Below, in pieces: positions 10,135 to 20,043 of a stretch of 35,781 nucleotides of DNA (its first letter is position 1; each line of letters opens with the position of its first letter). The DNA is taken from the NCBI GenBank assembly GCA_026770615.1, contig MU631597.1:52806-88586 (forward strand), in the 5' to 3' direction. The notes beneath the pieces are model-generated. The model had not been told where the DNA came from. It saw nothing but the letters and a program-made list of their open reading frames with translations, and searched no databases. The translations under genes were made by a program, and so were the position numbers. The DNA comes from Pavlovales sp. CCMP2436. Taxonomy: Eukaryota > Haptophyta > Pavlovophyceae > Pavlovales.

Positions 10135-10405
10135 GGTTCTGCATTTGCACTCAAGTTTCACAGGTGCCCAACCCAAGTATTTTGAAAAAAAACTTGGGTT
10201 CTCGGCGGCAGCTTCGCCGAGCGCCTGGTGGGCAGATGCGTCTGTCTGAGCATGATGAGGGCGGCGATGATGCGTCGGGGCTAGGCGCTCCGCTCAGCCC
10301 GTTCGGGCGCCGGGATCCGCACGAGACTGAGCTCGTTTCGCGGCTGCATTCCCCTCGCAGCTCAGGTGCAAACTGCATGCTGCCCTTCAGACTGCAGGGC
10401 AGTGG

Positions 10406-10765
10406 ATGGGTTCGGATGGTGCGGAGGATGGGTTCAAAGCCGGCGGTGGCGATCGTGGCGATGAGTTTGAGCATGGGCGTGAAGGGTGGCACGATGAGAC
10501 TGATAAGGAGGGGCGGGAGGATGACGAGGGGCGGGATGATGAGCAGGGAGAGAAAGGTGATGCTGCGGGAAGCGGGAAACGGCGGATGTGCGGGAGGGGC
10601 GGTGGCCGCAAGAGAGGCACGCGCAACATCAAGTGCGTCGAGGAGGAGCGCTTCGATGGCACAACCACGCCCGCGGAGATGAGATCCTTCGCCGGGTCCT
10701 CAGGGGGCTTCGACTTTGGGTCAAGTGCAGTGGGCAGCATGACGCCACGGTCGCGCGCTGCTTGA
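10406..10765 (+). CDS. Possible upstream exon(s), acidic Gly/Asp/Glu-rich
   Basis: A plus frame starting ATG at 10406 encodes a strongly charged segment (DETDKEGREDDEGRDDEQ) followed by a basic Gly/Arg patch and a Ser/Gly tail. It is just upstream of the spliced gene at 10848-12137 and on the same strand, so it may be its 5' part. The opposite strand is also open with a hydrophobic frame, and no donor or acceptor joins it cleanly. The assignment is weak. Confidence 0.25.
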   Translation: MGSDGAEDGFKAGGGDRGDEFEHGREGWHDETDKEGREDDEGRDDEQGEKGDAAGSGKRRMCGRGGGRKRGTRNIKCVEEERFDGTTTPAEMRSFAGSSGGFDFGSSAVGSMTPRSRAA

Positions 10766-10847
10766 GGTGCATCAGCCACGAGAACTGCGGGGCTGGCGTG
10801 CGCTACTCCCGGGAGGGAGGCAGTAGGCTCGAACTGGGTGTTCTCAG

Positions 10848-12137
10848 TCAGCGACAGCGCGCGTGAAATACGAAGGCAAGGGCCTCGGCGCAGAGTTTCG
10901 TGGCGAGATCTACGCGATGCTGCAGCAGGTGCTGCGCGTTCCCCAGTGTGTGCGATGCCTAGTGTTTGCCCAGCTAATCGTCACCCATGTCCCTCCCGCA
11001 GGGCAAAGGACCCGAATACGTCTCTACGAGCTGTCGGAGGAGCAGATGCTCGGACCATGTTCTGGTGCGCACATTAGGCGGGCTGGCAAGATTTTATAAA
11101 TCTGTGCGTGTGGGTGTGTGGGTGGGTGGGTGGGGGGGGGGAGGAAGGGGAGGCGGGAGTACTCACTTCTTTTATGTTTTTAATTTTTTTGTCCTTTCTT
11201 TTCTTCTCGTTACCCATATTAATATTACGAATAACGGCTGATTTTAGAGATCGGGCTCTTGCGTGAGATTGGGCTATGACTAGGGTTAGGGCAGACCGTG
11301 TCTCATTTTGATTTTGTTTGTATAGGTGAGCGCCAGTTCGTCATCAACTCCGGCTCAGGCGCGGACAACATCGGCAACATGACGCCCTTGCGCGCCATGA
11401 TATTCATCAAGACGATCAATGGCACGCTCAAGCTCTCGAAGGTAACCCTATTCCCAGCCCTAACCCCCCCACCCCTCCATACACACATACAAACCTACCA
11501 CTAAACAGCGCGCGACGCTCGCCGAGCTGGATAAGCTCTTCAAGGAGTCGCACACCTGCCACATCGTAACCGCGCTGCCCGTCCCTCTCAGGTAACAGGC
11601 AGAAAACATAACTTTAATAGTGATTAATTTTGTCATCTTTATAATCGTCAGTCTCTTTATTCTTTTTTCAATTTATACTTTACTCTTTATTGCTCTTTGT
11701 ATTTAAATATTTACATACTTATACGTATCAATCGTAATAATAATAATAATAGTATTATTTATATTAGTTAAACATTTTGTATCTATATCTATATCTATAT
11801 CTATATATATGGCCAGTGTGGGTATATGTATCTCTATCTCTATCTCTATCCCCCCCCCCGACCCCCGGAGAATAACCTATCTGACTGTTGCCCCCCTCCC
11901 CCCCTGCGCGCACGCGCCGCCGCACGCCCAGGCTCTTTGGCGACGAGGAGTCGTCGGCAAGGTGTGGAACTATCGCGAGCTTGGTGGAAAGGGCCTCAAG
12001 AAGCAGGGCCTTTGGGTATCGAATACGAGGATGACCTGGAAGATGACACGGAGGAACTCTCCAAAGCCCTCTCGCGCGCCAGCCGGCTCGGGCTGAGGGG
12101 CGCCGCTGCACAGGACCTGGCACAGCGAGTTCTCTAA
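10848..12137 (+). CDS. Spliced gene of unknown function (3' exons)
   Basis: Exons supported by phase: 10848-about 11064 (possibly with an internal intron from GTGTGC near 10947 to CCCGCAG at 11001), 11326-11441, 11509-11591, and a terminal exon from 11932. Encoded segments include KYEGKGLGAEFRGEIYAML, LYELSEEQMLGPCSG, FVINSGSGADNIGNMTPLRA, IFIKTINGTLKLSK and LAELDKLFKESHTCHIVTAL. Junctions G/GT at 11064-11326 and AG/G at 11591-11932 keep frame. In the last exon the spliced frame ends at TGA 12032-12034, while another frame reads an acidic tail (EYEDDLEDDTEELSKAL) to TAA at 12135-12137, so a missed intron or a frameshift is possible there. I do not recognise the family. The segments look like a soluble globular protein. 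Confidence 0.5.
11772..11860. repeat. Intronic CTATAT / CTCTAT microsatellites
   Basis: Two neighbouring hexamer arrays, (TATCTA)n at 11779-11805 and (CTCTAT)n at 11831-11850, fill part of intron 11592-11931. Confidence 0.9.
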
Positions 12138-12414
12138 TCAAGCTGCCGCGCTATGCTAGGGTCACATTGATAGTAGTTGCATTAGTAGCAACAGTCCCCT
12201 AGATGCGACTAGGTTGGCCATGAAGTAACTAATTGCGAGTTGCAGCGCAGAAGTGTCAAGGCTGTAGCGTCTGTAGCGCCTCGCCTGCAGGCGCGTAACC
12301 GTCTTGACTTGGCTCCACGCACTGACGCTGCACGCGCAACCGTCTTGGCTGTTGTAGCAGTGATGACTCGTGCCATCGTCTTGGTCGTCGCCGCTGTTCC
12401 TCCGATCAGTGACA

Positions 12415-12515
12415 GCCGCGCGTGCAGCGTCAGCCGCGCGTGCAGCGTCAGCTGCACGTGCAGCATCAGTCACGTGCATGGCGTCAGCTGCACACGCAGC
12501 GTCAGCCGCGCGCAG
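12415..12515. repeat. GC-rich minisatellite, ~15-bp unit
   Basis: Degenerate tandem units of GCAGCGTCAGCCGCGCGT type. Frames on both strands read as Ala/Ser/Arg repeats because of the array, so I call no gene in 12140-12850. Confidence 0.8.
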
Positions 12516-12869
12516 CTCTCCATCCTTGCGAGACGGTCTCTTCGCGTCGGCCCTGCAGCGTGAGCTCACACCGGCCGTAGCTGCCGCGGGCGATCAACCC
12601 TGTCGCCTCGTCCAGCCCCGCGAGCTCGCTGTGCTCGCCGCTCCGTGCCCTCCCTCTCCGCGCCATCCAATGCTGTCGCCATCGCCCACCAAGCCCTACG
12701 CCTCTGCCGCAAACCCACGACTGTCCTCTGCGGCGGTGGGCACGGCGGAGGCGCGCATCCCAAGTATTCTACGCCTGCAGCCCAAGTATAAATGCTTGGT
12801 TTCCCTTCCAAAATACTCAGGTAACAATCTTTTCCCCATATACATATAAATATATATATATATATATAT

Positions 12870-12995
12870 AGCGGCTCAGCATGGTTCAACAGGTGTTGTT
12901 CACTCACTGACTTGGTCGACGTCAGACGTTAGTCCTGGCAGCAGGGATGGTGGTGGTAGAGGTGAGGTTGGTGGTGAACTCGTAGCAATTGCCAC
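12870..12995 (+). repeat. Dispersed family B, copy 1 (left arm of inverted pair)
   Basis: Starts AGCGGCTCAGCATGGTTCAA, then CTCACTGACTTGGTCGACGT and GGCAGCAGGGATGGTGG, ending near GCCACAGGCT. An inverted copy lies at 13059-13177, and the two are separated by a TA tract (13022-13057), making a ~310-bp hairpin-capable structure. Confidence 0.85.
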
Positions 12996-13020
12996 AGGCT
13001 CCCCCCCTATATATACACTG

Positions 13021-13058
<38 letters not shown>

Positions 13059-13060
<2 letters not shown>

Positions 13061-13177
13061 TCCGCTACGAGTTCGCCACCAACCTTACATCTACCACCAC
13101 CCCTGCTGCTAGGACTAATGTCTGACGTCGACCAAGTCAGTGAGTTAACACCACCTGTTGAATCATGCTGAGCCGCT
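13059..13177 (-). repeat. Dispersed family B, copy 2 (right arm)
   Basis: Reverse complement of copy 1: CGCTACGAGTTCGCC, CTACCACCACCCCTGCTGC, GACGTCGACCAAGTCAGTGA, GAATCATGCTGAGCCGCTA. A further palindrome TAGCGGCTCAGCCGCTA follows at 13191-13207, made of two element ends joined head to head. Confidence 0.85.
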
Positions 13178-13265
13178 ATTAATATACATATAGCGGCTCA
13201 GCCGCTATTAATAAGTATACGCATACGTCTACAAACTAATTATGAACTTGTTTAATGTTTGTTAC

Positions 13266-13372
13266 CAGTAGTACTACACCTCTACCACCATCCCTGCTGC
13301 CAGGATTAATGTTCGACGTGGACGAAGTCAGTGAATGAGCACCACCTGTCGAACCATGCTGAGCCGCTACTA
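13266..13372 (-). repeat. Dispersed family B, copy 3
   Basis: Contains CCATCCCTGCTGCCAGGATT, GACGTGGACGAAGTCAGTGA and GAACCATGCTGAGCCGCTAC, in the same orientation as copy 2. Confidence 0.8.
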
Positions 13373-13695
13373 ATAACTAACCGAGTACTACTAATAACTA
13401 ACTACGAACTCGTGAATTATATATTTGCGAATGTATTCAATATTGGCAAGATACGCTTATCTCAAACATTGTATACATTAGCTAGCATGTACATAATCAC
13501 CACGAGGTGCGCCCGGGCTTCCCTGCACGCCCGTCGCGACGTAATCCCGGCACCAACCCCTCGGATTCGCATGCAGCCACCCGGTCGAGGACGTGACGAC
13601 TGCTGGAAGGTGAGGAGCGACGAGGAATGCAAGATGACGCGATGATCACGATGGTCTCTTGGACATGCCAGCAAAAGCTAACAGAAGCTGCCCGA

Positions 13696-16028
13696 CTACC
13701 TGTCGAGGACATCGATGGTCTCCGCGCTGAACACCCGGGGGATCACGTAGATGCGGAGTGGGATCATGGTCGCCATCAGGAAGGGGAAGGCGATCGCGAT
13801 CTCTGAGACGCGCGAGATGGCCACGAGGACCATCACGATCACGGTCTGGCAGATGGTGAAGCGCGTCATCTCGCGCCTGTCGACGTCCTGCACGTAGTAA
13901 TACGATGGCCAGCGATCGCGCTCGAAGGTAAAAAGTACGAACAGGCGGTCGAACATCTGGTTGCCGCGGATGCTTGCGATGCCGAGGTAGAGGAAGATGC
14001 CGATGATGAGCGGCTGAGGCACCTGTGAGGCGGCAGGCAGGCGGGCGGGCAGGCGGGCACGCGCGCGTGTGAGCGGCGTGCGACTGGGCGGTGCGCGCGC
14101 GAGGGTGAGCGCGTGGCTGTGGGGCGGGCGGGTGGCGGCGGCGGGCGGCGTACATAGCGGAGGATGGAGCCGGCGGTGAGGCAGATGAGGATGAGGATGT
14201 GGATGGCTAGGTGCGACACACGCTGCTCGGCCACGCCGGTCACGCGCACCGTGGTGCCCTTGCCGTCGGGCAGCGGCGTGACCACGGTGGAAGTCACCGC
14301 CATCACGTGCGCAAGCGAGCGCACGGTGGCCGGGTGGGGCGCGGGAAGGCCGAGAATCGCACAGAACGGATAGAGCACGAGACCGACGACCATGTTGGAA
14401 AGGTGGTACCCAGGCAGCTTCTTGAACATGCGGTCCTTGCGGTTCACGAGCACCTCCGTCAGGTTCTGGTCGAGGTCTGGGGGGGGGGGGAATTAGTCTG
14501 TGCGGTGCGGAAAGTGAGCGTACGTACAGCCAACGGGCATCTTGCAGCACTTACAGCCAAGCAAGCATCCACCGATAGCTGGGGCGATCATCAGGAAGAT
14601 GGCCCACGTCGGGAACGGCTTGGCGTAGCCACCCGCCTGGACGATCCACGGGCGCGCCAGACCAGTCGTCGGGTCCTTCCACGTCGGCTCGATGATGGTG
14701 GGCACGTTCAAGTACTTCAAGTCGAAGATGCCGAGTGCGGGCGTGAGCAGCGAAGAGAGGATGCTCAGCGTTATGATGGTGATGCTAACGCCGTAGTTGG
14801 ACAGATTCTTGCGCATATTGGCGTTCAGCCAGTCACTGGTGCGCAGCGCCCGGAACTTGACGGCCATCACGTAGGTGAGTGACACGATGATGAGCGTCCA
14901 GAGCTTGGCACCTATGAGAAAACAGGTGGATGGTCGTGCGTGTGAGGGGCGTATGACTGGAGAGGGCGCGCGAGAGGGCGCGAGAGGGCGCGCAAGGGCG
15001 CACGAGGGCGCGCGAGGGCGCGCGGGTGCTGACCGATGCTCGCCTTGCCGATGAAGACATTGACGATGTTGGTGCCGGCCGCCACAATCTCGATCATGGT
15101 GATCATTGCCGAGAAGATCTCCTCGGTAAAGCGCGTCACCTTGGAGATCAGGCTACAGGCGTGCAGGAGCGTGTAGATGACGGTCATGAGCGACTGCCAC
15201 AAGCCCGCCCAGAACTTGGCCGGCATGAACTCGAGGTTGAGCGAGGCGCACAGGCCAATTAGCATCGAGAGATAGGCGAGCTCGGGCCCCGTGGCGCCCT
15301 GGATGGTGAGTGGCTGGCCTGAGACGAAGGCGTTGATCACGCCGCACACGCCCGTGGCGAGTAGTGTCTCCATGATGCCGATCTGGCCCTTGGTGATCGT
15401 CTCGTAAATCGAGCCAAAGGCGAGCGCGGGCGCGAGGCACGCGAAGAGCATGAAGAGAATGGTCTGCGTATGTCGGGGGGGGGCAGATAGTCAGGGAGAG
15501 GAGGGAGAGCGTGCGTGTGCGAGCGAGAGTGCACGAGAGGGAGCGGGCGTGGGTGGTACGGGCAGCGGGCGTGGGGTAGCAGGCTACGGGCGCGCAGCTA
15601 CTCACCGAGATGACGATGGAAAGGTTCTCCGGGAGGAAGGCGTCCGTCCAGTCGGTGCGGTAGTAGCGCGAGCGGCGCTTGATGTCGATCCACAGACCCT
15701 TGCCCGGGAGCCGGTGGAACGCCAACGGCGGGGGGAGGCCGTCGCTCGGCTCGGCGCCGCCGAGGGCCGCCGTTGGGATATCATTGTCTTCCTCCATGGC
15801 GACGGCGAGCGGCTTGCCCTTGCTCTCGAGGTCATTGTCGCCATGGTCGTTGGTGTGGTTGGCGAAGTCGAGCGGTATGCCCTTCACCGAGAACTCATGG
15901 CGGCTCATGGTAGTCGGCGGTACGCGCTGCAACGGCGGGAGGACGTTGATGCGGCGGATGGCTGGCACATGGTTCGAGCGAGGCACCTTCGCGTTGGTCT
16001 CGTCATGGCCGTCGGTGGTGGTGTCCAT
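13696..16028 (-). CDS. SLC4-family bicarbonate transporter / anion exchanger
   Basis: Five exons on the minus strand: 16028-15606, 15463-15034, 14911-14528, 14476-14154, 14022-13696 (stop TAG). Donors are GTGAGT, GTCAGC, GTACGT, GTACGC; all acceptors end CAG or TAG, and all phases agree (1887 nt, 628 aa). Residues 1-115 are a short hydrophilic N-terminus. The membrane domain then begins (NLSIVIS-TILFMLFACLAPAL), followed by family hallmarks: FVSGQPLTIQGATGPELAY, the TRFTEEIFSAMI stretch, the YGV-type helix before the extracellular loop, LVNRKDRMFKKLPGYHLSNM and PQPLIIGIFLYLGIASIRGN. SLC4 proteins move HCO3- (with Na+ or against Cl-) or borate across membranes; which applies here cannot be read from sequence. 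At 628 aa it lacks the large cytoplasmic domain of animal band 3, as usual in algae and plants. Introns 2 and 4 carry short GC-rich tandem repeats. A 145-bp divergent gap separates it from the gene at 16173. Confidence 0.9.
14912..15033. repeat. GC-rich tandem repeat inside SLC4 intron 2
   Basis: Degenerate ~10-bp units GAGGGCGCGC occupy most of this intron (14955-15024). Intron 4 (14023-14153) carries a similar GGCGGGCGGGCAGGC-type array. Confidence 0.7.
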
Positions 16029-16172
16029 GTCGCGGATGCCGTGTTTGAGTCGGATGGGTTCGCCGCGCCTTGCTGAGATCTACACTGCTAGATTTGTGTG
16101 GTGCGTGAGCATCTCTGACGCCATGTAAATGTATGGTGCGTTTACAACGTTTTTTTGTTTGAAACGGCTGCG
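16029..16172. promoter_or_regulatory. Short divergent intergenic region
   Basis: Only 144 bp separate the start codon of the SLC4 gene (minus) from that of the hypothetical gene at 16173 (plus), so a shared or bidirectional promoter is expected. GCGTGAGCATCTCTGACGCC at 16103-16122 has a relative at 19130-19149, so part of the region is repeated elsewhere in the window. Confidence 0.4.
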
Positions 16173-17117
16173 ATGCCGAACTCGTCGCCGCCGCTCGGCG
16201 GCGAGGGCTCTTGGAGGCGCGGCGGTAACGTCGCTCCCGAGGAGGACGGATGGAGGAGGATACCGAGAGCGGCTGATAAAGCCGCACGCCGCACGCCGAC
16301 ACCGGCGTGCGCGACCGCGGCCGACAAGATCGGGGTTGAGTTTTGCGTCTCGACGCTGCTCCTCTTCAAGCCTGGACAAGGCGTGCAGGTGAAGCCGCGG
16401 TGTGGGCCGTTTGGCTGGGCGTATGCCGTGGGGCGGTACGTAGAGGGGCGCGCGCCGCGGGAGTGGAACTCGGGCTCGTGCGGAGTGGCTGCGGCGGGCG
16501 ACGATTGGGAGGCGAGGTTAATTGGTTTGTGCGCACATCTGGCGAAGGTGCTACCCGATGGCGCCAACATCGAGATTGCACCGTGGTTCGTGAGCGAGGG
16601 GCGCGTGATGTTCATGCTTACCGCTCGCGTCACCATCGTGCCGCAGCAGCGGCGGGCGGTGGGAGGCAAGCGCCGCGGGACGGCTGTGGGGGGTAAGCCC
16701 CACGTGGGCGGCAGGGGTGCACGCGCGGGCCGGTCAGCCCGCCGGGCAGCGGAGCACGCCCTTGCGGCTGCGGAGCGCGCCCAGGCGCCTGCCTCCGCGC
16801 CCGCTGATGCGCCCGCTGATGCGGGGATCGAGGAGCTGGTGGTGCCATCTCCCGTGGCGGACACGGCAAGCGGTGTGGCAGCGGCTCCTGCCGCTGACGC
16901 ACCCGCTGACGCGCCCGCTGCCGAGGTTTTGCTGTTGTCGCAGACACTGCAGGTTTTGCTGCCGGCGCTGCCGCTGCACGTTCTCTTTCACGCCGCGAGC
17001 GAGTCTATTCCAGAGTTCATCACCAGGGTAATCAGTCCAATGGCGAACTGGGTGGGCAAACCCGGCAAACACTCGAGATCGAGTGATGAGAGCAGCAGTG
17101 GTGACGACGATGGGTAA
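16173..17117 (+). CDS. Ala/Gly-rich hypothetical protein, possibly multi-copy
   Basis: 314 aa from ATG 16173; the upstream TTG is a weaker start. Residues 1-45 are disordered and basic. A folded-looking domain follows (GVEFCVSTLLLFKPGQGVQV, WNSGSCGVAAAG, LIGLCAHLAKVLPDGANIEI, FVSEGRVMFMLTARVTIV), then a Gly/Arg/Ala-rich linker with PADAPADA repeats, a Leu-rich helix (LLLSQTLQVLLPALPLHVLF) and an acidic Ser tail (SDESSSGDDDG). I recognise no family. The C-terminal ~60 codons and the sequence just after the stop recur inverted at 30057-30256, and a 3'-flank segment (17172-17290) recurs at 18860-18975. The gene may therefore be part of a mobile or amplified unit rather than an ordinary host gene. 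Confidence 0.55.
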   Translation: MPNSSPPLGGEGSWRRGGNVAPEEDGWRRIPRAADKAARRTPTPACATAADKIGVEFCVSTLLLFKPGQGVQVKPRCGPFGWAYAVGRYVEGRAPREWNSGSCGVAAAGDDWEARLIGLCAHLAKVLPDGANIEIAPWFVSEGRVMFMLTARVTIVPQQRRAVGGKRRGTAVGGKPHVGGRGARAGRSARRAAEHALAAAERAQAPASAPADAPADAGIEELVVPSPVADTASGVAAAPAADAPADAPAAEVLLLSQTLQVLLPALPLHVLFHAASESIPEFITRVISPMANWVGKPGKHSRSSDESSSGDDDG

Positions 17118-17171
17118 AGAAACCGGCGGGCCTGACGCGGTGACGGCAACTTTGGCCAGGACTCGGGCACC

Positions 17172-17325
17172 TTTGGCAACTCAACGATATGTTTTTTTGT
17201 CAGTGATGGGCCTTCAGCGCACAGGCGCAGCTGGAGGTACCTGCGGGCACGGCGGATTCACTTGCGAGAGTGACGTCGTTATGAACCGACGATGACGGGT
17301 CTCGAGCGGAATAAATTATAATAAT
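17172..17325 (+). repeat. Duplicated 3'-flank segment, copy A
   Basis: GGCAACTCAACGATATG, CAGGCGCAGCTG, GCGGATTCACTTGCGAGAGT and CTCGAGCGGAATAAATTATA recur in the same order at 18860-18975 and 19082-19105. Confidence 0.7.
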
Positions 17326-17878
17326 AGTTCTTTAAACGTCCCCCGACTTGCAGCCCGAAGGCTTACGGGTAAAGTACAGTACTTTATACAAAAACTTAAA
17401 ACCCACACCCAGGCAAGCCCAATCAGCCCCCCGCCCAAGAAAGGCAGTAGTGGCACTGGCCGAGTTGTTATCACTATCGGGGTACCTAACGCTAGGACTA
17501 ACACCTCGTCCGAGGCCCACCCCTTGTGAGATAGACTGGGCCAGCAGACAAGCCGCGTATATTTGCGATTTCTGTCCCTCGGGGCAAGAATCGCAATATA
17601 TGTGATACAGGCTAGTGAAGAAGTAATGTGTTTGTGAGTCGTGCAGGTGTGCCGCGCTCGCAGACGGTGCTGCATTTTCAGACGACGCGAGGGAGAGCAG
17701 TGGAGGTCGGTCAGCGCGCCAATCGAGAGTCGTCAGTCGTCGATTGTCGTGTGTCTGAACTGATCAGCGGTGGGGACGGTATCCGTGTGCTCAGGGTGGA
17801 TCCCTGGATCTGAGTGTTTTTCAACACTTAAATCCAGTGAGATCCTCTCGGGGACGGACGTTTAACTAGAAACTTACA
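17325..17878 (-). mobile_element. Dispersed family A, longest copy (~550 bp)
   Basis: On the minus strand it starts GTAAGTTTCTAGTTAAACGT and ends CTGCAAGTCGGGGGACGTTT-AAAGAACTATT. This copy has both the block shared with 8462, 19358 and 21752 and the terminal block found alone at 1366, 3713 and 35093. It directly abuts the OTU-like reading frame at 17880. No protein domain is recognisable inside. The copy set (some with one end, some with the other) fits a non-autonomous element, but I cannot assign its class. Confidence 0.65.
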
Positions 17879-17879
17879 C

Positions 17880-18629
17880 TACCCAACCCAGCGGACCCAC
17901 GGGCAGCAGGAAGAAAAGCTAGCAAAGGACAAAAAAAACCCTACAGAGGAAGAAGCCGTCACAATCACTGGAGATCTACGGACAAGCGAATCGGATAGCA
18001 ACCTGAGAGCGCTACTGGCAAGCGTAAACCTAACCTACGCAAGCATACAAGGTGATGGAAACTGCCTCCCCTACGCTGTGCTGAGAAGCGCAGGAAGGAC
18101 GGTTAGCTGGGAGGCAGCCATAGCACTACTACGAAATGCGGCAATCACACATGCCCACAGCCCTCCCGCAACACATCCAGGAGAAGTTGAATCTACGCAG
18201 ACCGGAGAACGTAGGTGACCCTATGGGCAACAACCTTGACCACCGGCTAATCCGTAACGTTTGGCCAATCGAAGCGCAAGCAAAGTACGGGCCGCCTCAC
18301 TTCGGACCAAATCAGGCAGCATGGATGAACGATAACATGATGCTCCACAGCATCGCCACATGCGTAGGCAAAGATGTGGTTCTGATCAAGAGACTGGAGC
18401 AGGGCAAGTGCATAACTTTATCGCTATATACCGCGCCGAGCCTCTGAACGGCCTCTTACCATACAGCGCAAACGGGAACGGGTGGACAGTCCGGCCTGGA
18501 GCTAATGTAAAATCCGTACCTGAGCTTATCGCAGAGTCGCGCAACGGAGGAAGAATGATATGCGTAATCTCCATCGATGAAGGCAAGACACACTTTGAAG
18601 CAACAGATGACAGTCTGACCCAAGGATAA
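17880..18629 (+). pseudogene. OTU-family cysteine protease, frameshifted
   Basis: Three plus-strand frames together cover an OTU-like deubiquitinase domain. The first frame is open from the edge of the family A copy and carries the catalytic Asp/Cys motif GDGNCLPYAV (Asp codon 18054, Cys codon 18063). The reading shifts near 18115-18140 into a segment with PTALPQHIQEKL and AAWMNDNMMLHSIATCVGKD (typical OTU core), then again near 18405-18425 into a frame with IYRAEPLNGLLPYS. The catalytic His lies in KTHFEAT (codon 18591). The stop is TAA at 18627. OTU enzymes cleave ubiquitin chains and are often carried by retroelements and large DNA viruses. With two frameshifts and no start of its own, it is most likely a pseudogene of a mobile element. 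All three catalytic positions survive. Confidence 0.7.
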
Positions 18630-18859
18630 GAAGCCGAAAATTAAGACTGACGAAACCAAAACGGCGAGGGGAGAGGAGAGGGGGAAGGTGAGAGCGAGGG
18701 TGTGGGCGTGGTGGAGATGGGAACGGTGGCAGCGGCAGCCGCGGCAGCTCGAGAGAAGGAGATGGCAAGCTGTGGTGAAAATCGAACTTGGGCGGCTGGG
18801 ATGACGACGACAGCGGCACATGGAAGGCGGCGGCGGCGGCGACAATGTGGCAAGGACAT

Positions 18860-19110
18860 CGGCGTGTCCGGCAACTCAACGATGTAACTTTTTTTCAGTG
18901 GTGGTCACGAAGCTCAGGCGCAGCTGAAGACCTGCTAGAACGGCGTATTCACTTGCGAAAGTGACGGCTGACGACACCAGATAGATTCACTCAAACAATG
19001 ATGCACTATACTATTCAAGATTTTCGCATTGAGCTATCTCAAGCTCATCGTAAGTTGATGAATAAATAAAACAATGAGAGGACTCGAGCGGAATAAATTA
19101 TACTAGAAAA
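18860..19110 (+). repeat. Duplicated 3'-flank segment, copy B
   Basis: GGCAACTCAACGATGTA, AGGCGCAGCTGAAG, CGTATTCACTTGCGAAAGTG and CTCGAGCGGAATAAATTATA parallel 17172-17325, but with about 100 bases (18980-19080) added before the last block. Confidence 0.65.
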
Positions 19111-19357
19111 ATCAGAAGATTTGTTTTTGCGTGAGCCTCTCTGACGTTGTGTGGTCCATTCGAGATGTGTGGTGTGGTGCGGTTTCGAGTTTCGTTCTTT
19201 ACGTCCAAAAGAAGATTTGCAACGATGATTTCAGTTCACTTGTATTTCTCCGGACGTTCATGTGCCCCCACACCCTCAAGTTCATTGGAGTTACTGTATA
19301 ACCGGCGGCAGGATAAACTCGCGCCCGCCGCAGGCGCGGGTCTGGGGGCGGAGCCCC

Positions 19358-19728
19358 CAGTGTGTAAGTTTCTAGTTAAACGTCCGTCCCGGGAAGATCA
19401 CGCTGGGACCAAGCGCTGAAAAACACTCAAATCCAGGGCTCCACTCTGGGCACACGGATACCGTCCCCACCGCTGATCAGTTCAGACACATGACGGTCGA
19501 CGACTCTCGACTGACGCGCTGAATAACCTCCACTGCATCTTCCTCGCGTCGTCTGAAAATGCAGCACCGTCTGCAAGCGCGGCCCATCTTCACGACATTA
19601 CTAATTCATCACTAGCCTGTATCACATATATTGAGATGTTTGCCCCCGGGGATAAAAACCGCAAATATGCGCGGCTTATTTGCTGGCCCATTCTATCCCA
19701 CCACTTGACGGGGTGGGTCGCGCCGTCA
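19358..19728 (+). repeat. Dispersed family A, long copy
   Basis: Collinear with 8462-8840: AAGTTTCTAGTTAAACGTCC, ACACGGATACCGTCCCCACC, GCTGATCAGTTCAGACACAT, CTGAAAATGCAGCACCGTCT, then TCACATATATTGAGATG and CCACCACTTGACGGGGTGGG. Confidence 0.75.
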
Positions 19729-19764
19729 GTATACGTCTCCATGACTTTGGAGACCATTTTCTTG

Positions 19765-19850
19765 TCATTCTCGTCAGAATCAGATGTCGGGACGTAGTAC
19801 TGTAACAAAGTTGTTCCCCGTCAAATTCTGCGTCTAGGGGTATTTTCTTC
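19765..19850 (-). repeat. Degenerate dispersed segment, related to 4654-4720
   Basis: Reverse complement shares TAGACGCAGAATTTG and AGTACTACG...GACA(T/C)CTGATTC with 4654-4720. A short minus frame here reads PTSDSDENDKKMVSKVME, which looks coding but has no recognised family. Confidence 0.4.
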
Positions 19851-20043
19851 AAAGTTCTTCTTTTGTTCCGAAAACATGGTAAGAGACAAAAGAGGCCACA
19901 GACAGTGATTGAACCCGCGACTCCCGAATTTCAGCAATTTCTGACCTACATCATTTACGGGACCATCATTTTGAGACTCTACGGGATCCAACCCGCGTTG
20001 ACTACCCTTACCACCCTTGCTGTCATCGGACAATCCGGTGATT

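Noticed and set aside
9954..10185. Open frames of alternating Tyr/Ile across the TA tract
   Set aside because: Pure microsatellite translation.
13500..13640. GC-rich block ending in a GTGAGG donor-like site after the SLC4 stop
   Set aside because: It could be an exon of another plus-strand gene, but no partner exon or acceptor with matching phase was found.
14211..14882. 223-codon plus-strand open frame opposite the SLC4 gene
   Set aside because: It runs across SLC4 exon-intron borders on the complementary strand and is a GC-driven shadow.
15450..16128. Plus-strand open frames opposite SLC4 exon 1
   Set aside because: Complement of a well-supported exon; composition is Arg/Ala/Gly-rich as expected of an antisense shadow.
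19880..19925. tRNA-like B-box (GGGTTCAATC on the minus strand)
   Set aside because: No T-stem pairing, A-box or acceptor stem could be formed around it.
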